Shown here: positions 31,544 through 40,995 of the stretch, piece by piece
How the letters are laid out: the number at the start of each line of letters is the position of its first letter
Position numbering within the stretch: position 1 is the first letter of the stretch
DNA from: Litorimonas sp051251645
GTDB lineage: Bacteria > Pseudomonadota > Alphaproteobacteria > Caulobacterales > Maricaulaceae
NCBI GenBank assembly: GCA_051251645.1
Contig: JBPOEY010000003.1
Coordinates: 186,001-250,000, forward strand
Reading direction: 5' to 3'
DNA length: 64,000 bases
Notes under the pieces: model-generated
Seen by the model: only the letters and a program-made list of their open reading frames with translations
What the model was told of the DNA's origin: nothing
Database searches by the model: none
Translations under genes and position numbers: made by a program

Positions 31544-33538
31544 CTAAACCGCAATATCCGCAAATTGCGCATGTTCCTGAATATATTCAAACCGCAAATC
31601 CGCTTTCTTGCCCATCAGCGTGTTGATGAGGCTCTCGGTCGTCATCGTGTCTTCTTCATCGATCACAACGCGGGCGAGGGTGCGTGTCGCCGGGTCCATC
31701 GTCGTCACTTTGAGCTGGGCGGGGTTCATTTCGCCGAGGCCCTTAAAGCGGCCAATATCGACTTTGCTGCGGCCCTTAAATTCGCTTTCCATCAGCTCAG
31801 CGCGTTGCAGATCGTCCAACGCATAGACGGTCTTCCCGCCCGCACTCATTTTATAGAGCGGCGGCATCGCCATATAGAGCTGTCCGGCTTCGATCAGGCC
31901 GGGCGTCATGCGAAAGAAGAAAGTGATGAGCAGCGCCGCAATATGGGCGCCGTCGACATCCGCATCGGTCATGATGATGACGCGTTCATAGCGCAGATCG
32001 TCGACGTCGAATTTCTTACCCAGGCCGACGCCGAGCGCGGTGCAGAGGTCGTTAATCTCGCTATTGGCAAGGATCTTGGCGTTTGTCGCGCTCTCGACAT
32101 TGAGGATCTTGCCCTTGAGCGGCAGGATCGCTTGGGTCTTGCGGTTGCGCGCCTGTTTGGCGGAGCCGCCCGCCGAATCGCCCTCGACGATGAACAGTTC
32201 TGTGTCCTCGCTGCCCTTTTGCGAACAATCGGCCAGCTTGCCGGGCAGGCGCAGTTTCTTGGTCGCGGTTTTGCGTTTGACGTCGCGGGCTTTGCGGCGG
32301 CGCAGCCGTTCGTCGGCGCGCTCAATCGCCCATTCCAGCAGGGCTTGCGCCTCTTTGGGGTTGGAGCCGAGGAAATGGTCAAACGGATCGCGAATTGCCG
32401 TTTCGACCAAACGGGTGGCTTCGCTATTGCTGAGTCGGTCTTTGGTTTGCCCTTGGAATTCCGGTTGTTTGATAAAGGCCGAGACGAGCGCGCCCGCGCC
32501 AAACATGACGTCGTCCGGGGTCACATGGGCCATTTTCTTGCCCATCCCGATCAGCTCGCCATGCGCGCGCAGGCCTTTGGTGATCGCCGCGCGCATCCCT
32601 TGTTCGTGGGTGCCGCCGCCCAATGTCGGGATCGTGTTGCAATAAGAGCGCACGAAACTATCGGCTTCGCCGTAGCCCGCCGGGCTCCAGGTAATCGCCC
32701 ATTCAACGCGCCCGTGGCCGCTATCCTTTTTAGACCGACCCGCAAAAATTTCGGTCAAAGTCGGCTTGGTGCCAAGGGTTTCCGCGAGATAATCTTTCAG
32801 CCCGTCCGGGAAGTGAAACACAGCTTGTGTGGGCGTCACGCCGCCTTCTTTGATTTTTTCGGGATCACAAGACCAGCGGATTTCGACACCCGGTTGAAGA
32901 TAGGCTTTGGCCCGCGCCATTTGGAACAGACGCGCGGCCCGAAATTCGGCGGTTTTGCCGAATATCTCCGGATCGGGATGAAAGCGCACAGTCGTGCCAC
33001 GGCGATTATTGATCGCGCCCAAGGACTCCAGCTTGCCGACGGGTTTGCCGCGTTGAAAGCGCATTTTGTAAAGCTGCTTATTCTTGGCCACTTCGACGAT
33101 CAAATCATCCGACAAGGCATTGACGACGGAAACGCCAACACCGTGCAGTCCGCCGGAGGTCTCATACGCGCCGTCGCTAAACTTTCCGCCCGAATGCAAT
33201 TCGGTCATAATCACTTCGAGCGCGGATTTATCTTTATATTTCGGGTGTTTGTCGATCGGGATACCGCGCCCATTATCCGAGACGGACAAATAGCCGTCCG
33301 CGCCCAAATGGACCTCGATCCGGGACGCATGACCCGCGACGGCTTCGTCCATGGAGTTATCGATCACTTCGGCGAACAGGTGGTGCAGGGCGCGATCATC
33401 GGTGCCGCCGATATACATACCGGGGCGTAGGCGGACGGGCTCCAAGCCTTCAAGAACTTGAATGTCCTTCGCGGAATAACCGGACTCAGCCGCCGCTTTG
33501 GCGTCGGAGAGAAGGTCTTTCTTAGGGGCAGAAGCCAT
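31544..33538 (-). CDS. parE: DNA topoisomerase IV subunit B
   Basis: ATPase subunit that, with ParC, unlinks daughter chromosomes. The GHKL ATPase domain begins GLEPVRLRPGMYIGG, with EVIDNSMDEAV, DNGRGIP and the GGLHGVGVSVVNAL loop. The TOPRIM part holds EGDSAGGSAKQARN, DADVDGAHIAALL, and PLKGKILNVE. FQGQTKDRLSN marks the transducer. Length 664 is normal. ATG 33538 is chosen over the earlier frame opening at 33583 because it gives the usual short N-terminus. Confidence 0.97.
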   Translation of the reverse strand: MASAPKKDLLSDAKAAAESGYSAKDIQVLEGLEPVRLRPGMYIGGTDDRALHHLFAEVIDNSMDEAVAGHASRIEVHLGADGYLSVSDNGRGIPIDKHPKYKDKSALEVIMTELHSGGKFSDGAYETSGGLHGVGVSVVNALSDDLIVEVAKNKQLYKMRFQRGKPVGKLESLGAINNRRGTTVRFHPDPEIFGKTAEFRAARLFQMARAKAYLQPGVEIRWSCDPEKIKEGGVTPTQAVFHFPDGLKDYLAETLGTKPTLTEIFAGRSKKDSGHGRVEWAITWSPAGYGEADSFVRSYCNTIPTLGGGTHEQGMRAAITKGLRAHGELIGMGKKMAHVTPDDVMFGAGALVSAFIKQPEFQGQTKDRLSNSEATRLVETAIRDPFDHFLGSNPKEAQALLEWAIERADERLRRRKARDVKRKTATKKLRLPGKLADCSQKGSEDTELFIVEGDSAGGSAKQARNRKTQAILPLKGKILNVESATNAKILANSEINDLCTALGVGLGKKFDVDDLRYERVIIMTDADVDGAHIAALLITFFFRMTPGLIEAGQLYMAMPPLYKMSAGGKTVYALDDLQRAELMESEFKGRSKVDIGRFKGLGEMNPAQLKVTTMDPATRTLARVVIDEEDTMTTESLINTLMGKKADLRFEYIQEHAQFADIAV

Positions 33539-33678
33539 AATGGGGTCCGACAAGGGGAACGAAGCGTGAATCAGGGATTGCACTATGGGAGTTCCCGTCC
33601 ACCCGGCAAGGCCATTTGCTCGGTTATACGTGACGGATAACAGACAAAGGGGCCGAGACGCTTATCTGTGTGACTGGC

Positions 33679-36228
33679 TCACGCCTTCCAGATGACGGGT
33701 CGCATTTCGACACTGGGGGTGGCCGAACCATAATGATCGACCGCGCGTCTAACCTGTTGTTCCAAGTCCGCTTGATAATCGGGTAGATGGCTCGGCATCA
33801 GTTCCGCGTAAACGTCGGGAACATCCGTTACCTGTAATCCTGTCAGGCCGAGTAGGCGTTCCCAGTAAAGCAGTTCGGCCCAGCCGTCGCAGGCGTTTGA
33901 TAGACGGGGGCCGTAGGCTAAGGCCCCAACGGAATCCCAAAAATCAGCCATCATGAGACCGCCGTCACGTAATTTGGTCTCAAATTGACCGGTTGGCACG
34001 GGGCGGATCCGTTCCTCGACAATCTTGTTCCACATATATTGGGCGTCAGAGATTAACTGCGCTTGATCGCGAGGACGGCTTAGAATGTTAGCGATTATCG
34101 CTTCAGCTTGTGACCCGAGTTCCGCATCGCCTGCGATGATCCGAGCCGGGACGAGAGCAATATGCTCCCAACTTCGAGCAAATTCATCGTGGTGGCGACG
34201 AAAAGCGGAGAGGGTCACCGCGGGCGGGCCGGAACGACCACTGGGACGCAGTCGCATATCGAGTTCATAGGCAATGCCTTCTCGCAACGGCGTCGTCAGG
34301 ATTGTGCTCAACCGCCGCACAGCTTTGGTTGCCAAGTCACGATCGACCGCATCATCGAACAGGAAAATGAGATCGAGATCGGACTGCGGCATCATTCGCG
34401 ATTGTCCGAGCTTTCCCATTCCCACGACAGCAATGGCGAGGTCGGGCGCGCCCAGATCATCACGGGCGATCGTCAGGGCGGCATCTAGCACCGCTTCGGC
34501 CTGCTGCGTCAACGCCGCCGCCAAAGCGCGCCAGTCCTTCGTTCCGGTCAAGAAGGCGTGGTAGTTCTGAAAAAGCCCTTCATTGACGAAGCGGCGGAGC
34601 CGTTCCAGCCGAGTTTCATAATCGCGTTCAGCGAGAACAAAATCAATTGTCGGCGGAGACGGGGCGAGGAATGTGTCGATGATATGCGGGCTTTGTGACA
34701 GTAAAACCGACATATGCGGACTATGGAGCAGCGGTCCGACGAGCGCGTCGAGCAACGCCGGATTGGCGGCCAAAAGTGATAGATATTGTTCTGACCGTGA
34801 TAAGTTACTGAGGTAGGCATCGACGCGCCGAATGCCGGCGTCTGGGGCGTCTGACATCACGACGCGCCGCGCCAAAGCTGCGCCGAGTGGTTTTAGCCGG
34901 GGCCGTTTGGAGACCTGGATATTGTAGCGGCGAAAGCCGGATAGCCAGTCATCGACGATGGTCTGCGTATGCTCATCTAAATGCGGCATGGCGTCGAGAA
35001 CAGGCTCAGTGTTGGCGGACGCGTCGGGCGTGATCGTAAACATGGCGGAAAACCGCGCGCTGACGATATGGCGATGCTTGGTCGTCCGGTTCATGACGGC
35101 CTCAACCGTCTCGCCCGTCAGCGCGGCAATGTCAGACCAGCCTGCCTCATCCTCCGGCAAGACATGGTCATGTCCATTGCGCATCATTTGCAGCGCGTTT
35201 TCCAATCGCCGGTGATCGCGATAAGCGGCGCTGAGGCGGTCCGTATCAGCGGCCTCAAACAGACCTTGCGTTTTAATGGCCTGAAGGGCGTCCAATGTAT
35301 TGGTTGTCCGCAAGGCATAGTGCTTCCCGCCCCAAATCATTTGCTTGGCGTTCGTGATAAACTCAACTTCGCGGATCCCGCCTGTGCCCAATTTAACGTT
35401 AAAGCCGAAAGGGTGCTCCATGATCGGTCTAGCGGCGCGGCGCTCAACCTTCATTCGCGGGTGTTCCAAGTTGATCCGTGTTTTGAGCTCGGCCAACTCG
35501 TCAATGGCGCGGAAATCGAGGTTCTGTCGCCAAATAAACGGCGATATGTCGGACAGAAACCGGTCGCCTGTGGCCTTGTCGCCTGCAATGACCCGGGCTT
35601 TCAATAACGCCAATCGGTGCCAGGGTAGCGCCCGGAAAAAGTAGAAGTCCTGTGCGCGGGCTGTGCTCATGGCCAGACCCGTCACAGAGGCTTCAGGCCG
35701 CAGCCGCCAATCCACGCGATAAACAAAATCCGGGTCATGCGGGGGCATCAAAATTTTGGTCAGCCGCTTCATAACCTTGCCGGTTATGTAAGCTTGCCCG
35801 CGGGCTTCTGGGATGGGCAGGATATCAACGTCGTAATAGGCGATCAGGTCAATATCGGATGAAAAGTTGAGGTCATGCCCGCCGAGTTTACCAAGCCCGA
35901 GAATAAAGAGCCCTTGGGGGGCTCCGGGGAGTTTCTCATCCTGCCAAGCGGTGCGCAGGGCAATTTCAACGGCGTGATCGGCAAAGGTGCTTTGTAGGCG
36001 GCCAAGTGTCCCGAACGGACATTGCTGCGTCAGGGCGAGATGCGCCCATCCCAGATTAAACCGCGCCTTAAGCTCTGGAAGAGCGCCCGCGTCAGCGCCC
36101 GATAACGCCTCAATGGCGTCATGAGCTGTGCGATCTGTCGGCTGACCGAACCGTTCGATCAGCCGTGAAAGATAGGAACTAGAAGAGTAGTCTGACAACG
36201 ATGCGACCCGTATGACGGATAAAGCCAT
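33679..36228 (-). CDS. glnE: glutamine synthetase adenylyltransferase/adenylyl-removing enzyme
   Basis: Bifunctional enzyme that adds and removes AMP on glutamine synthetase in response to nitrogen status. Two nucleotidyltransferase domains are visible: GLGKLGGHDLNFSSDIDLI in the first half and GMGKLGQSRMMPQSDLDLI in the second, each with its DxD pair. The 849-residue form is about 100 residues shorter at the N-terminus than the common ~950. ATG 36228 overlaps the upstream autotransporter stop by 50 bases; a TTG at 36198 is an alternative with a smaller overlap. The second domain has QSRMMPQ where GREMTYG-like sequence is usual. Confidence 0.95.
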   Translation of the reverse strand: MALSVIRVASLSDYSSSSYLSRLIERFGQPTDRTAHDAIEALSGADAGALPELKARFNLGWAHLALTQQCPFGTLGRLQSTFADHAVEIALRTAWQDEKLPGAPQGLFILGLGKLGGHDLNFSSDIDLIAYYDVDILPIPEARGQAYITGKVMKRLTKILMPPHDPDFVYRVDWRLRPEASVTGLAMSTARAQDFYFFRALPWHRLALLKARVIAGDKATGDRFLSDISPFIWRQNLDFRAIDELAELKTRINLEHPRMKVERRAARPIMEHPFGFNVKLGTGGIREVEFITNAKQMIWGGKHYALRTTNTLDALQAIKTQGLFEAADTDRLSAAYRDHRRLENALQMMRNGHDHVLPEDEAGWSDIAALTGETVEAVMNRTTKHRHIVSARFSAMFTITPDASANTEPVLDAMPHLDEHTQTIVDDWLSGFRRYNIQVSKRPRLKPLGAALARRVVMSDAPDAGIRRVDAYLSNLSRSEQYLSLLAANPALLDALVGPLLHSPHMSVLLSQSPHIIDTFLAPSPPTIDFVLAERDYETRLERLRRFVNEGLFQNYHAFLTGTKDWRALAAALTQQAEAVLDAALTIARDDLGAPDLAIAVVGMGKLGQSRMMPQSDLDLIFLFDDAVDRDLATKAVRRLSTILTTPLREGIAYELDMRLRPSGRSGPPAVTLSAFRRHHDEFARSWEHIALVPARIIAGDAELGSQAEAIIANILSRPRDQAQLISDAQYMWNKIVEERIRPVPTGQFETKLRDGGLMMADFWDSVGALAYGPRLSNACDGWAELLYWERLLGLTGLQVTDVPDVYAELMPSHLPDYQADLEQQVRRAVDHYGSATPSVEMRPVIWKA

Positions 36229-39200
36229 CGCGAATATCGCTGTCAAAGTCGAAACCGACGGATGAGAATCCGGAGCCTGCTGCCAGCGAGAAGCCAAGTA
36301 ACATACCAGATGACGGGAAGTCTGCAGATAATGTCTGGGCCATAGCCGCATCGGTGATGCCTGCAAAGCTGTAGCTTGTCAGGACCGGATCGGAGATGAA
36401 TTCATTGCGGTAGCCGACCCGGATCGATGGACGAATCCATGTCCGCTGGCCTTGAAATTTGGCCCCAATGTTAAACAGTCCAGAAATCGACCCAACATCA
36501 GACGTCCGTTGTTCGACCGACAGGGCAACACCAAGGTCTCCTGTTTCGGTAAAGGCATTTTCGCTCAGGCGCATATAGTCGAGGCTGACGACAGGACGGG
36601 CCCAATAGCGCTTGCCAAATTCAATGTCATAGCCAGCGCGTAGAGACCCAGTCAGATGCGTGCCGTTCCAGTCACCTGTACTTGTGCCCAGATAGTCTCC
36701 GACCTGAATGCGGCGGTTTTGTTCGAACTGGTTGAGCCCCCCGCCGACATAAGCATCAATACCTAGAGCGCCCGTGGCGTAACCAGCATAGAGACCTGCG
36801 AGGAGGGTTGTAACGCCAAGGGGTTCATCGACGCCGACGACATCTTCAACTTCCGTCGAAGCAAAGCCGAAATTGACCCCAACAGCATGGAACGGGCCGA
36901 GTTCTGTGTCCAAGCCGCCGGTAAAGCCGAAGCCTTCACCGCGATATTGTTCAGACAGGCCTGCGAGTTCGCGATCCGCGAAATAGGCGAATTCTTGAAT
37001 CCATGCGCCGCCCGGTTTGTCTTGTGACCGCCGCGCCGCATCCAGGTGGTTGCCAACCGCGCCCGTCGCACCGTCAGAATTGGCGAGCACAAATTGACGC
37101 GCTGCGGCCGCAAATTCGGGTAAGAGTTGATTGTAAGCGCCGTAAAACGCCCCGGCAGACCCAAGGTTAGCGATTTCATTGCCCAGCTCAGTATTGTTCT
37201 GCAATGCTACTAATGTGGCGCCGAATGCTGACTGATCAATCCCAATTTGTGAGCGATCAAGACCCAAGGCCGAGGCATCGCGCAGATCAACCGTGATGAC
37301 CAGCGCGTTATTGTCGAGAGCATAGGACGTATCGAATAGAAAGCTGCCATCGTCTTGAGAATTGAGCCCCATCAAATCACCGACAGTCAGGTTGGAGGCG
37401 GAGGCGATTGAGAAGGTCGGCGCAACGCCGCCAACGACTTCCGCATTGATAAGGTTACGAAGAAGCGGCGTAATTTGTGCGCCATTGGCAAAACTGATGG
37501 CCCCTGTCGCTTGTAATGTAGCCGCTTGTCCCGTTGCCCCATCGATCAGGGGGCTAAACGAGGAAGTCTCATCGAAACTGGCTGATGTAATATCAATTGG
37601 CGCGCTGGATGTGACGGTCAGGGCTGAATTAACAGACTCAATAACAAGTCCGTCCTGATTGGACAGGGCGCCAGTGTAAAACGTGTCGGTCAGCAAGAGA
37701 GCGTCGTCACCTGCGCCGAAATCAATATCACCAAAAACGACGCCGGCCGTACTGGTGAACGTATCATCGCCAGTGCCGAGCAAAACATTACCGAACAGGT
37801 TCGGGTTGTTCGGCGTTACATCATCATCGGGGTCGTCGTCGGCTAGGCGTTCTTGCAGGAAGGTTACGCCGGATGTATTATTGGACAGATCAAAGGCAAT
37901 CAGAGTAAAATCTGTTTCCTGATCTTGATCTGGGTCTGAGTTACTCGCCAAAGCGGCAATATTGCCGCGGTTGATGATGTTGGACAATGTCCCAGACGCA
38001 TCCCTGACTACGGTGGCTGTGCCATTGCGCCCGACCAGCACGGCTGAGATCGTTCCGTCATTTTCAAGCGACGTCATTTGCGCCGTGGCAGAAATATCGA
38101 TGGCTGTGGCGACAACAGGGCGCGGCACAGGAATATTGTCTGCGTCAAAATAGATTTCGTCGGCCGCCTCAGAGGCGCGAGCAATGATGAGCCCGCTATT
38201 GTTTAGACGGTCTGCAATGGCATTGTCGCCCAGCACGATTACACGGGCCATGCCTGTGCCTAATGTGACTCCATCGATTGGACGCTCAACGGCACCGACA
38301 AATGTATCGACCTGCATAGTGCCAGCATTGCGGATGCCCCCATCTAAAGTGGCGTCTGCAATATGAAGCGCCGAGGCATCAAAATCATCATAGACGCCCG
38401 TCGAAGTCAACGAGCCGAGGTTGATGAAGGCGAACAGCTCGTCCGCATCAAACCCATCCGCCGTCGGATCAATAATGGCCGAGACTGTGCCGATCATGAT
38501 CGGTGTGCCTTCGCCATTGATTAGGATGGCGGGCGTGGAACTTGCGTGCGAAATAGTGCTGGTGCTGACGAGAGATACAACGTCATTGCCATCTGCGTCA
38601 GTCGTGGTGAGGGTTCTTTGTGTCAAATTAATCCCGCGGGATATATTTGCATTGACCGTGATTGCGGATGCGGCTTGACCTAAATCTTCGGACCCGAAAT
38701 CAGTGCGATCAGCCACTGCGTCAGGATTAAAGGACGCCCGGGTTGGAAAGCGGAACGCATTATTTGTAATGGTGCCAGTATTCGAAAACCCACCGCCAAT
38801 ATCTGCGCCAATGTCAAACGCGCCACTATTGACGCCCTGAATTTCAACTCGCCCGTTACTGGTGACATTGCCCGTAATTGCGCTACCGACACGCACGCCA
38901 GCACTATTGTCGCCAATAACAGCCATGCGCCCGCCAAGGCTCAAGTCGCCGTCAAGCCCAGCGCCAAGCGGGGTGTTGGAGAGATCAACGGCAAAGCTTT
39001 CGTTCCCCTCGATCAGAATTGTGGCTGTATCGTCTACCGTCACATTGCCCTGAAAGGGAGAGGCACCTGAGATCAGGATCCCTGTGCGGCCCGTGCCTGA
39101 TGCAAAGGGTGAATCGGCAAAGACATCATCATCCGTGTCTTCCTGCGTGAAATTTTCAACGACGGTAATCGATCCGGAATGCGTAAAGTTACGGTCTGCG

Positions 39201-39502
39201 CCACCTTCAAGCGACACGGCTGTCGCGCCGTCAACATCGGTAATAGAAATCGTACCATTGTTGATCAGGTCATTATCTGAATTCAAAGTGACGGCAGGGC
39301 CGGCTGTGTCGAGGGTGACAGAGCCACCCGAAGCAATCGTGACGTCCGAAGGCGTTCCGCCCTCGCCGGCTGTCGCCGTGTCGACCGCTGTTGTTGTGGC
39401 ATCTGTAATCTCGACCTGCGCGAAAGCAGGCGAGGCGACCAAGATCGCCGCGCCGCAAAGCAAGGAGGGCCAGATCGGTGTCGGGCGGGTGTGGCGAACC
39501 AT
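36179..39502 (-). CDS. autotransporter (type Va) with large passenger domain
   Basis: A 1107-residue protein. Signal peptide with hydrophobic core ending SPAFAQ; then about 750 residues of short beta-repeat-like sequence rich in Asn, Asp, Gly, Thr and Ile (passenger), then a C-terminal beta-barrel from about residue 820 (GGAWIQEFAYFADRELAGL) ending in a phenylalanine (RIVVRLLF), as outer-membrane barrels do. The passenger contains many GTIS/NAG-type strands suggesting a beta helix. It is probably surface-exposed and may act in adhesion. It is transcribed toward glnE and overlaps its start. ATG 39502 is chosen over one eight codons upstream. Confidence 0.92.
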   Translation of the reverse strand: MVRHTRPTPIWPSLLCGAAILVASPAFAQVEITDATTTAVDTATAGEGGTPSDVTIASGGSVTLDTAGPAVTLNSDNDLINNGTISITDVDGATAVSLEGGADRNFTHSGSITVVENFTQEDTDDDVFADSPFASGTGRTGILISGASPFQGNVTVDDTATILIEGNESFAVDLSNTPLGAGLDGDLSLGGRMAVIGDNSAGVRVGSAITGNVTSNGRVEIQGVNSGAFDIGADIGGGFSNTGTITNNAFRFPTRASFNPDAVADRTDFGSEDLGQAASAITVNANISRGINLTQRTLTTTDADGNDVVSLVSTSTISHASSTPAILINGEGTPIMIGTVSAIIDPTADGFDADELFAFINLGSLTSTGVYDDFDASALHIADATLDGGIRNAGTMQVDTFVGAVERPIDGVTLGTGMARVIVLGDNAIADRLNNSGLIIARASEAADEIYFDADNIPVPRPVVATAIDISATAQMTSLENDGTISAVLVGRNGTATVVRDASGTLSNIINRGNIAALASNSDPDQDQETDFTLIAFDLSNNTSGVTFLQERLADDDPDDDVTPNNPNLFGNVLLGTGDDTFTSTAGVVFGDIDFGAGDDALLLTDTFYTGALSNQDGLVIESVNSALTVTSSAPIDITSASFDETSSFSPLIDGATGQAATLQATGAISFANGAQITPLLRNLINAEVVGGVAPTFSIASASNLTVGDLMGLNSQDDGSFLFDTSYALDNNALVITVDLRDASALGLDRSQIGIDQSAFGATLVALQNNTELGNEIANLGSAGAFYGAYNQLLPEFAAAARQFVLANSDGATGAVGNHLDAARRSQDKPGGAWIQEFAYFADRELAGLSEQYRGEGFGFTGGLDTELGPFHAVGVNFGFASTEVEDVVGVDEPLGVTTLLAGLYAGYATGALGIDAYVGGGLNQFEQNRRIQVGDYLGTSTGDWNGTHLTGSLRAGYDIEFGKRYWARPVVSLDYMRLSENAFTETGDLGVALSVEQRTSDVGSISGLFNIGAKFQGQRTWIRPSIRVGYRNEFISDPVLTSYSFAGITDAAMAQTLSADFPSSGMLLGFSLAAGSGFSSVGFDFDSDIRDGFIRHTGRIVVRLLF

Positions 39503-39585
39503 GTCGTTAGTATCCCTTTGTCGCACTCATCGTAGGCAAGGGTGCTAGTCCCTGAAGGTTAACAGTCCGAATAGGCGTTAACCAG

Positions 39586-39601
39586 TTAGATTGGCTTTAA
39601 C
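39586..39601. promoter_or_regulatory. possible CtrA-like site
   Basis: TTAG-N7-TTAAC lies between the divergent autotransporter and lspA genes. It is close to the TTAA-N7-TTAAC box of the cell-cycle regulator CtrA in caulobacterial relatives. One mismatch and a short motif make chance likely enough that this is only a candidate. Confidence 0.25.
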
Positions 39602-39733
39602 GTGCCCCTGCCGCGCCGCCAATGAAAGAATGGTCATCAACGCAGTTGATTGCAGAGCGTAAATTGCCCCAATTTTCCCTTAGACCGAAGGCTATGCTTG
39701 CGGTCTTTTTGCTCGCGTGGCAATCGCAGCCTT

Positions 39734-40288
39734 ATGAGCCTGTCTGACACAATCCGCCGTATCCCGCTCGGTTGGGGGCTTTTCTTTCCCGTGATCGTCG
39801 TGGCTCTTGATCAATTGAGCAAGTGGGCGGCGACGCGGGCCTTCGACCAGCCGATGAATGTGTGCGCGATAGACCCTTATATTAACGTCACGCGCGAAGT
39901 CAGCCCAATCGTCGACCTCTCGATTCTTTGTAATCAAGGCGTGAGCTGGGGGTTGTTGCAAGGCGATTCTGCCTTGAAGCGGTGGGGTCTGTTGATTTTT
40001 GCAATCGTGATGGTGGGTGTGCTCTTGCACGTTTTGGCTGGCGCTAAAGATAATTTATCGCGTCTCTGCCTATCATTAGTCATCGGCGGGGCTGTCGGGA
40101 ATGCGATTGATCGGGCTTTGTTTGGGGCCGTGACGGACTTCGTCAACGCGTCTGATATTGGCTTTAATTATGTTTTCAATGTTGCTGACTCGGCGATTAC
40201 TGTCGGCATTATCGGCCTTTTCTTTGTCATGTTCCGTGACTGGCGCGCCGAACGTAAGATGCAAAAATCAAACACGCCTGCTAAATGA
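39734..40288 (+). CDS. lspA: lipoprotein signal peptidase II
   Basis: Membrane aspartyl protease that cleaves lipoprotein signal peptides. Four membrane helices are visible. The catalytic aspartates lie in GGAVGNAIDRALFGAVTDFV and FNYVFNVADSAITVG, both family blocks. Length 184 is slightly above the usual ~165. ATG 39734 is preferred; the frame opens earlier at 39650 but without signal. It is followed by a lipoprotein gene, a fitting neighbour. Confidence 0.96.
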   Translation: MSLSDTIRRIPLGWGLFFPVIVVALDQLSKWAATRAFDQPMNVCAIDPYINVTREVSPIVDLSILCNQGVSWGLLQGDSALKRWGLLIFAIVMVGVLLHVLAGAKDNLSRLCLSLVIGGAVGNAIDRALFGAVTDFVNASDIGFNYVFNVADSAITVGIIGLFFVMFRDWRAERKMQKSNTPAK

Positions 40289-40358
40289 CGATCTGCTCAC
40301 TTGGCGAGAGCGGACAGGCTCGTTAAAGGCAAACGTAGAACGTCACGGGATTTACTTC

Positions 40359-40904
40359 ATGTCGACCAAAGCCAAACTGGCCCTTTTGACCCTCGCAGCC
40401 GCTACGGCTGCCTTGTCAGGCTGCGCTTCCGCTTCCAAATCACTCGGTTTGACAAAGGAAGCGCCGAACGAATTCAACATTCTGACGAATGCGCCCTTGA
40501 TCGTGCCGCCGGAGTATAATCTGCGTCCGCCATCCCCGGGCGAGAGTTCGCTTCTTGATAATTACTCACAAAAAACCGCGCGCGAAGCGCTTTTGGGCGA
40601 AATTGATCCGACAGAACCAACCCGCGGCGAAATCGTTTTGTTGACGCGGGCTGGAGCCGGACGTGCCGATCAGGAAATTCGCTTGAAGATTGATGGACAA
40701 AACTCCGTTGAGCGTAAATCTGATTCTCTGACCAATCGGATTTTGTTTTGGCGCGATGGCCAGCAACTTGACGCAGAAGGAAATCCAGTCCCGCTCGATT
40801 CTGATTCAGAGCAACGCCGACTTGATTCGGTCAATAAAGTGACCGGCGGCGGCGAAGTGACTGTCACTCGGCGTCCTGCACGGGCTAAGCTGCCCGGTCT
40901 TTAG
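40359..40904 (+). CDS. DUF3035 lipoprotein
   Basis: A 181-residue outer-membrane lipoprotein. The signal sequence ends in lipobox LSGC (cysteine at residue 22). The rest matches the alphaproteobacterial DUF3035 family: PNEFNILTNAPLIVPPEYNLRPPSPGE is the hallmark. The family is linked to the outer membrane and BamC-like in appearance, but its role is not established here. It lies between lspA and mutL, a usual neighbourhood. The start at 40359 has GGGA upstream. Confidence 0.9.
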   Translation: MSTKAKLALLTLAAATAALSGCASASKSLGLTKEAPNEFNILTNAPLIVPPEYNLRPPSPGESSLLDNYSQKTAREALLGEIDPTEPTRGEIVLLTRAGAGRADQEIRLKIDGQNSVERKSDSLTNRILFWRDGQQLDAEGNPVPLDSDSEQRRLDSVNKVTGGGEVTVTRRPARAKLPGL

Positions 40905-40995
40905 ACCCCTTCATTGCATGAAGTCGTCTTAGGGTGGCGTCCTGCGGTGTCTCTGTGTGGCGATGACACCTGAATCATCTTAAGGACGGGCCGTT

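Noticed and set aside
31565..33430. 621-codon open frame on the plus strand across parE
   Set aside because: Antisense shadow of parE; no recognisable domain, and parE is diagnostic on the other strand.
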